Part shown: piece after piece, positions 7,896 to 10,344 of the stretch
Layout: each line of letters opens with the position of its first letter
Numbering within the stretch: position 1 is the first letter of the stretch
From: Burkholderiales bacterium
GTDB lineage: Bacteria; Pseudomonadota; Gammaproteobacteria; Burkholderiales; Burkholderiaceae_D
Length of the DNA stretch: 10,344 bases
Direction of reading: 5' to 3'
Assembly: GCA_005800405.1 (NCBI GenBank)
Contig: SYFN01000171.1
Location: 1 to 10,344 of the forward strand
Made by a program: the position numbers and the translations under genes
The notes under the pieces: generated by a model
What the model was told of the DNA's origin: nothing
Database searches by the model: none
Seen by the model: only the letters and a program-made list of their open reading frames with translations

Positions 7896-8423
7896 TCAAG
7901 ATATGCCACAGCTCGCACTATGCCTTAATTTGCACCAAGCTATGCTGTCGCTGCCGATGATTTTAAACAGCATCACACCCAACCCAAGCGCAACAAAATA
8001 AAATCCGTCCAGCATGGCAGAGCGATGGAAGCTGATGATGTGCCAATAGTCGTCACGCAAAGCCACCGCGACACTTAAGCGACCCATGCCTTCGACCGAC
8101 TCACCGTTAAGCGTCACCTGCCATTTGTTGTAACCGGTGATCACAGCGCTGTCTGGCGATAGTTCGCTGATGGTGACCAGCCCAAGCGCAACCTTGAGTG
8201 GGGCATAGTTTTTGAATACCACGTCGAAGCATTGTCGGATGCCTTCGGATGAGCTCACCAATGTTTGTGTGCTTGTGCCGAAGAAGCTAGCATCGGGCGC
8301 AAAAATTGCGACAATCGCCTCAAGGTCATGGCGGTTAACTGCGTCAATCCACGCATGGATCGCGCTCAGCGCGCCGTTTTGATGCCCAAGGACGGGAGCA
8401 AGTTCTGGGTGCGAGAGAGACAT
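7896..8423 (-). CDS. SnoaL/NTF2-like domain protein
   Basis: A 175-residue protein. Residues about 18-133 form an NTF2-like cone fold: AIHAWIDAVNRHDLEAIVAI, FAPDASFFGTST, a strand around SAVITGYNKWQVTLNG, and RLSVAVALRDDYWHIISFHRSAM at the end. The family includes ketosteroid isomerase-like enzymes and many small-molecule-binding proteins, so the exact role cannot be given. About 40 further residues include a hydrophobic stretch (FYFVALGLGVMLFKII) and end with no family resemblance. They could be a membrane anchor, or the domain may have been extended by a lost stop or frameshift. The start at 8423 lies in an AT-rich leader without a clear Shine-Dalgarno sequence. The adjacent cytochrome b561 gene suggests a redox or stress-related unit; that is inference. 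Confidence 0.75.
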   Translation of the reverse strand: MSLSHPELAPVLGHQNGALSAIHAWIDAVNRHDLEAIVAIFAPDASFFGTSTQTLVSSSEGIRQCFDVVFKNYAPLKVALGLVTISELSPDSAVITGYNKWQVTLNGESVEGMGRLSVAVALRDDYWHIISFHRSAMLDGFYFVALGLGVMLFKIIGSDSIAWCKLRHSASCGIS

Positions 8424-8553
8424 GAATTTTTTATTTATTATTTATTTACATCGGCTACGCATTGAAATCTAAGATATCACTTATCTGACCAAGCCTCACG
8501 CGAATTATTACATTGTTAGGCAGATACCCAGTCATCAGTTGTACATCGCTTAT

Positions 8554-8931
8554 TCAAGAGACAAACGCATAACCACGGCGAGTTTTTTTGGCCTGGAACG
8601 TCGCCTTGTCTGCGCCAGCAACCAGCGCATCGGCTGTTTCCCCGTCTATGGGGAAAATGGCAATGCTATTGCTGAGTTTGATCTGATAGCTGATGCCCTT
8701 ATCGTTGGTTGGCATGAGGCAGGGCTCCCCAATGGCTCGAATGACTTTTTCAGCAATAACGGCAGCGGTTTGCGCGTTTTTGAGTTCCAGGAGCAGGTAG
8801 AGGAGCTCGTCGCCACCGTGACGGCTCAGCGTATCGTCAGCGCATTCTTCGACAACGTCTTTGATTTTTCGTTTTGACTTACCGCATGAATCAAGGACTC
8901 TTACTTGGCCATAGCCTCCGGCCCTGTTGAA
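8554..8931 (-). pseudogene. Diguanylate cyclase (GGDEF) domain fragment
   Basis: A minus-strand frame open for 125 codons with no credible start encodes the C-terminal two thirds of a GGDEF domain. It contains DTLSRHGGDELLYLLLE, AAVIAEKVIRAIGEP, SNSIAIFPIDGETADALVAG, and ADKATFQAKKTRRGYAFVS directly before the stop. These follow the family pattern from the active-site turn through the final helix (normally ADxAMYxAK-xGRN). The turn reads GGDEL rather than GGDEF. The first strand and its metal-binding aspartate are missing, and what precedes DTLSRH (about 8860-8931) is only vaguely related. It is therefore a remnant that cannot make cyclic di-GMP. An ORF on the opposite strand over the same bases is its shadow. 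Confidence 0.82.
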
Positions 8932-8988
8932 TCATGATGTGGCATTTGATTGACCGCAAAAGTTAGAAGCTAATTTAGAGCCAACAAC

Positions 8989-9335
8989 TCAGTGAATGGT
9001 TCCAGAGAAATTCAGACAGCGCGAAGCCACCACATTGGAATGGTCCCGTTTCAATGACTGTCTGACCCATTCGGCCTGTGGTCCGGTCTGTCTTTCGAGA
9101 TGTTGTATGTAAACACGTGCGCATTGCACCAACAAACGTCGGAAATTTTTGTCACCGCGTTTGCTGATGCCCAGCAGCTGCGATCGCTCGCCCGTGCTGT
9201 GTTGACGCGGTACCATTCTCGGCGAAGCTGCGAAGTTATGGGCACAGCTTTACTGTTGCCCATCGCCTGATTTTGCTACCAACAAACTGGCGGTCACCAG
9301 ACCGATATCCGGAATTTGTAGCAGGCAGCAACCAA
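8989..9335 (-). mobile_element. IS110-family transposase remnant (C-terminal half)
   Basis: On the minus strand one frame reads CLLQIPDIGLVTASLLVAKS, GDGQQ, a TAA stop at 9250-9252, then HNFAASPRMVPRQHSTGERS and QLLGISKRGDKNFRRLLVQC, ending at 8989. This is the Transposase_20 C-terminal domain of IS110 elements: a helix-hairpin-helix-like IPxIGxxTAS, then the PRQHSTG segment holding the family's conserved serine, then GISKRGDK. The N-terminal RuvC-like DEDD domain is missing; similarity stops near 9335 where another element begins. The last 15 residues also diverge. The in-frame stop and missing half mean it is inactive. No element ends were recognised. Confidence 0.85.
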
Positions 9336-9630
9336 ACCAGCTGGCGTGAACTTGCTGCAGTAACAGGGTAAGTTCGATGCCTTCGTCGAGGAATACAATA
9401 TCGAGGGACCGCATCAAGGCTTGCAAATACGACGACCAGCGGATGTTTACCGGTCCTCGTCGCGTCCAAATATCGGATTGTCGAAGATAGAGTGTCCGTT
9501 GCATGACAAGACCAGCATCGTGACTCCCTGTGGCCGTATCTGCTTCGATAGCTGGAAGGTGAACCTCAGTCAGGCGTTCGCGGGATAAAAGGTAGGGCTA
9601 CGTCAGGTCGAGGATTGGCGCATCTATTTA
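9325..9630 (+). mobile_element. IS481-type transposase remnant (C-terminal part)
   Basis: One plus-strand frame carries the C-terminal part of an integrase-type (rve) transposase of the IS481 family: AATKPAGVNLLQ, a TAA at 9361-9363, then GKFDAFVEEYNIEGPHQGLQ, IRRPADVYRSSSRP, a stretch with PLHDKTSIVTPCGRICF, KVNLSQAFAG, a second TAA at 9586-9588, then KVGLRQVED. The family norm is FDxFxxEYNxxRPHQAL, then YPFHDxT, CGRIC, KINLSxVFAGQxVGxxxV; both stops fall where a codon one substitution away would continue (probably CAA for the FAGQ glutamine). The conserved WLVSF and YDLGYFD tail is gone. The catalytic core upstream is missing, and the fragment starts where the IS110 remnant ends. Confidence 0.8.
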
Positions 9631-9669
9631 AAATGGATTTCTACTAAGTTTTTCCAATTGAATCTACGA

Positions 9670-10209
9670 ATGAAAACACTGATCCGTTGCCCTTGGCGCG
9701 AAGATTTTGATCTCTATCGCCAATACCACGACACAGAATGGGGCGTTCCACTTCGAGATAGTCAAAAGCTTTTTGAGTTTCTGATATTAGAAGGTGCTCA
9801 AGCCGGACTCTCGTGGCCAACTGTCTTAAAGAAGAGGGAAAGCTACCGTGAGGCTTTTGATAATTTTGATCCAAAAAAAATTGCAAAGTATGGAGAGAGA
9901 AAAGTGGCGGAGCTAATGGCTAATCCTGGCATCGTTCGCAATAGATTAAAAGTGTCGGCAACTATTGGCAATGCTAAGGCTTACTTGGCCCAAGAAAAAA
10001 GTGGAGTAACTTTTGATCAATTTTTATGGTCATTTGTGCAAAATAAACTCATGCAAAATAATCGCCTATTAATTAGTGAAGTTCCATCAAAATCACTAGA
10101 ATCTGATGCAATGAGTAAGGCATTATTAAAAGCGGGATTCAAATTTGTAGGATCAACTATTTGCTATGCATTTATGCAGGCATCTGGAATGGTTAATGAT
10201 CACCTGTAG
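9670..10209 (+). CDS. tag: DNA-3-methyladenine glycosylase I (Tag), truncated at the C-terminus
   Basis: Tag excises 3-methyladenine from alkylated DNA, starting base excision repair. Recognisable features are IRCPW, YRQYHDTEWGVPLRDSQKLF, EFLILEGAQAGLSWPTVLKK (substrate-binding glutamate and tryptophan), GIVRNRLKVSATIGNAKAY, FLWSFVQNK and GFKFVGSTICYAFMQASGM-VNDH. Zinc-site residues C7, H20 and H178 are present (numbering from the ATG at 9670), but the protein stops one residue after the last histidine; Escherichia coli Tag continues with VVGC, whose cysteine is the fourth ligand. The frame is open from a TTG at 9658 as well. Composition is distinctly AT-rich compared with the photosynthesis and tetronate genes, suggesting transfer. 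It may be inactive or metal-poor. Confidence 0.85.
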   Translation: MKTLIRCPWREDFDLYRQYHDTEWGVPLRDSQKLFEFLILEGAQAGLSWPTVLKKRESYREAFDNFDPKKIAKYGERKVAELMANPGIVRNRLKVSATIGNAKAYLAQEKSGVTFDQFLWSFVQNKLMQNNRLLISEVPSKSLESDAMSKALLKAGFKFVGSTICYAFMQASGMVNDHL

Positions 10210-10213
10210 TAGT

Positions 10214-10321
10214 TCAGACTTAATCTGACAGAAAGTCCTTGCCAAAGGATGGGGTTACTCGGTTTGATAATGATGCGAATCTTTATTAAACCAGCGCGCA
10301 AGCGCCAAGGAGTAACCCCAT
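10214..10321 (+). promoter_or_regulatory. Highly structured leader enclosing the ribosome-binding site of the next ORF
   Basis: Between the tag stop and the next ATG I can draw five stems. Stem I is 10214-10218 with 10224-10228 (TCAGA/TCTGA). Stem II is 10236-10240 with 10245-10249 (TCCTT/AAGGA). A perfect 12-bp outer stem pairs 10249-10260 (ATGGGGTTACTC) with 10310-10321. Inside it lie a 10-bp hairpin, 10261-10270 with 10283-10292 (one G-U), and GCGC-GCAA-GCGC at 10294-10305 with a GNRA loop. The outer stem plus the two inner hairpins form a three-way junction that buries part of the AAGGAG ribosome-binding site (10307-10312) and the start codon. It could be a translational lock on a transposase, or part of a mobile-element end or guide RNA. 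Stem II and the outer stem compete for one base. Confidence 0.6.
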
Positions 10322-10344
10322 GAGTAGTGTTTCTCAGAATGTCA
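10320..10344 (+). CDS. Start of an ORF running off the window (MSSVSQNV...)
   Basis: Only eight codons are visible. The ATG at 10320 follows AAGGAG with seven bases between, an ideal spacing, so it is very likely a true start. The protein begins MSSVSQNV. The surrounding transposon debris, the structured leader and the damaged tag end just upstream suggest a transposase of an insertion sequence. An IS110-type enzyme is one candidate, but eight residues cannot settle the family. Confidence 0.5.

Noticed and set aside
8539..8877. Plus-strand ORF of 112 residues
   Set aside because: It is antisense to the GGDEF remnant, whose family motifs are unmistakable on the minus strand; the plus-strand product matches nothing.
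9236..9504. Minus-strand ORFs of 77 and 84 residues
   Set aside because: Above about 9335 these frames are antisense to the IS481-type remnant; only the part below belongs to the IS110 remnant.

Overview
The window looks like a chromosomal segment of a phototrophic proteobacterium, most likely an aerobic anoxygenic phototroph of the Betaproteobacteria (Burkholderiales type). The evidence is a forward bacteriochlorophyll-synthesis run (bchL, bchM, an oxygen-dependent acsF cyclase, puhE), moderately high GC, and neighbours in the style of that group. The taxonomic call is inference.

Layout. 1-3052 (+): tail of a photosynthesis operon, bchL (partial), bchM, a 51-codon one-membrane-segment ORF that overlaps both neighbours, acsF and puhE. 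BchM methylates Mg-protoporphyrin IX, AcsF closes the fifth ring and BchL powers protochlorophyllide reduction. PuhE is a membrane protein linked to photosynthetic complex assembly. The lhaA-puhABC block that usually lies between bchM and acsF is absent here. 3089-4936: divergent denD (-) and otnI (+), two enzymes of the D-erythronate/tetronate pathway, separated by a 93-base spacer holding a near-consensus FNR/ANR box and a well-placed -10.

4924-6351 (-): an ankyrin-repeat gene broken by what read as three successive single-base losses; the pieces join into one protein of about 475 residues. 6492-6920 (-): a divergent SSB-like protein without the acidic tail. 7328-8423 (-): an NTF2/SnoaL-like protein followed by a cytochrome b561.

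8554-10344: a mobile-DNA graveyard. It holds a GGDEF-domain fragment on the minus strand, the C-terminal half of an IS110-type transposase (-) abutting the C-terminal part of an IS481-type transposase (+), an AT-rich tag glycosylase gene that stops just short of its last zinc ligand, and a strongly structured leader (three-way junction enclosing the ribosome-binding site and start codon) before a new ORF that runs off the window. No tRNA, rRNA or CRISPR array was seen.
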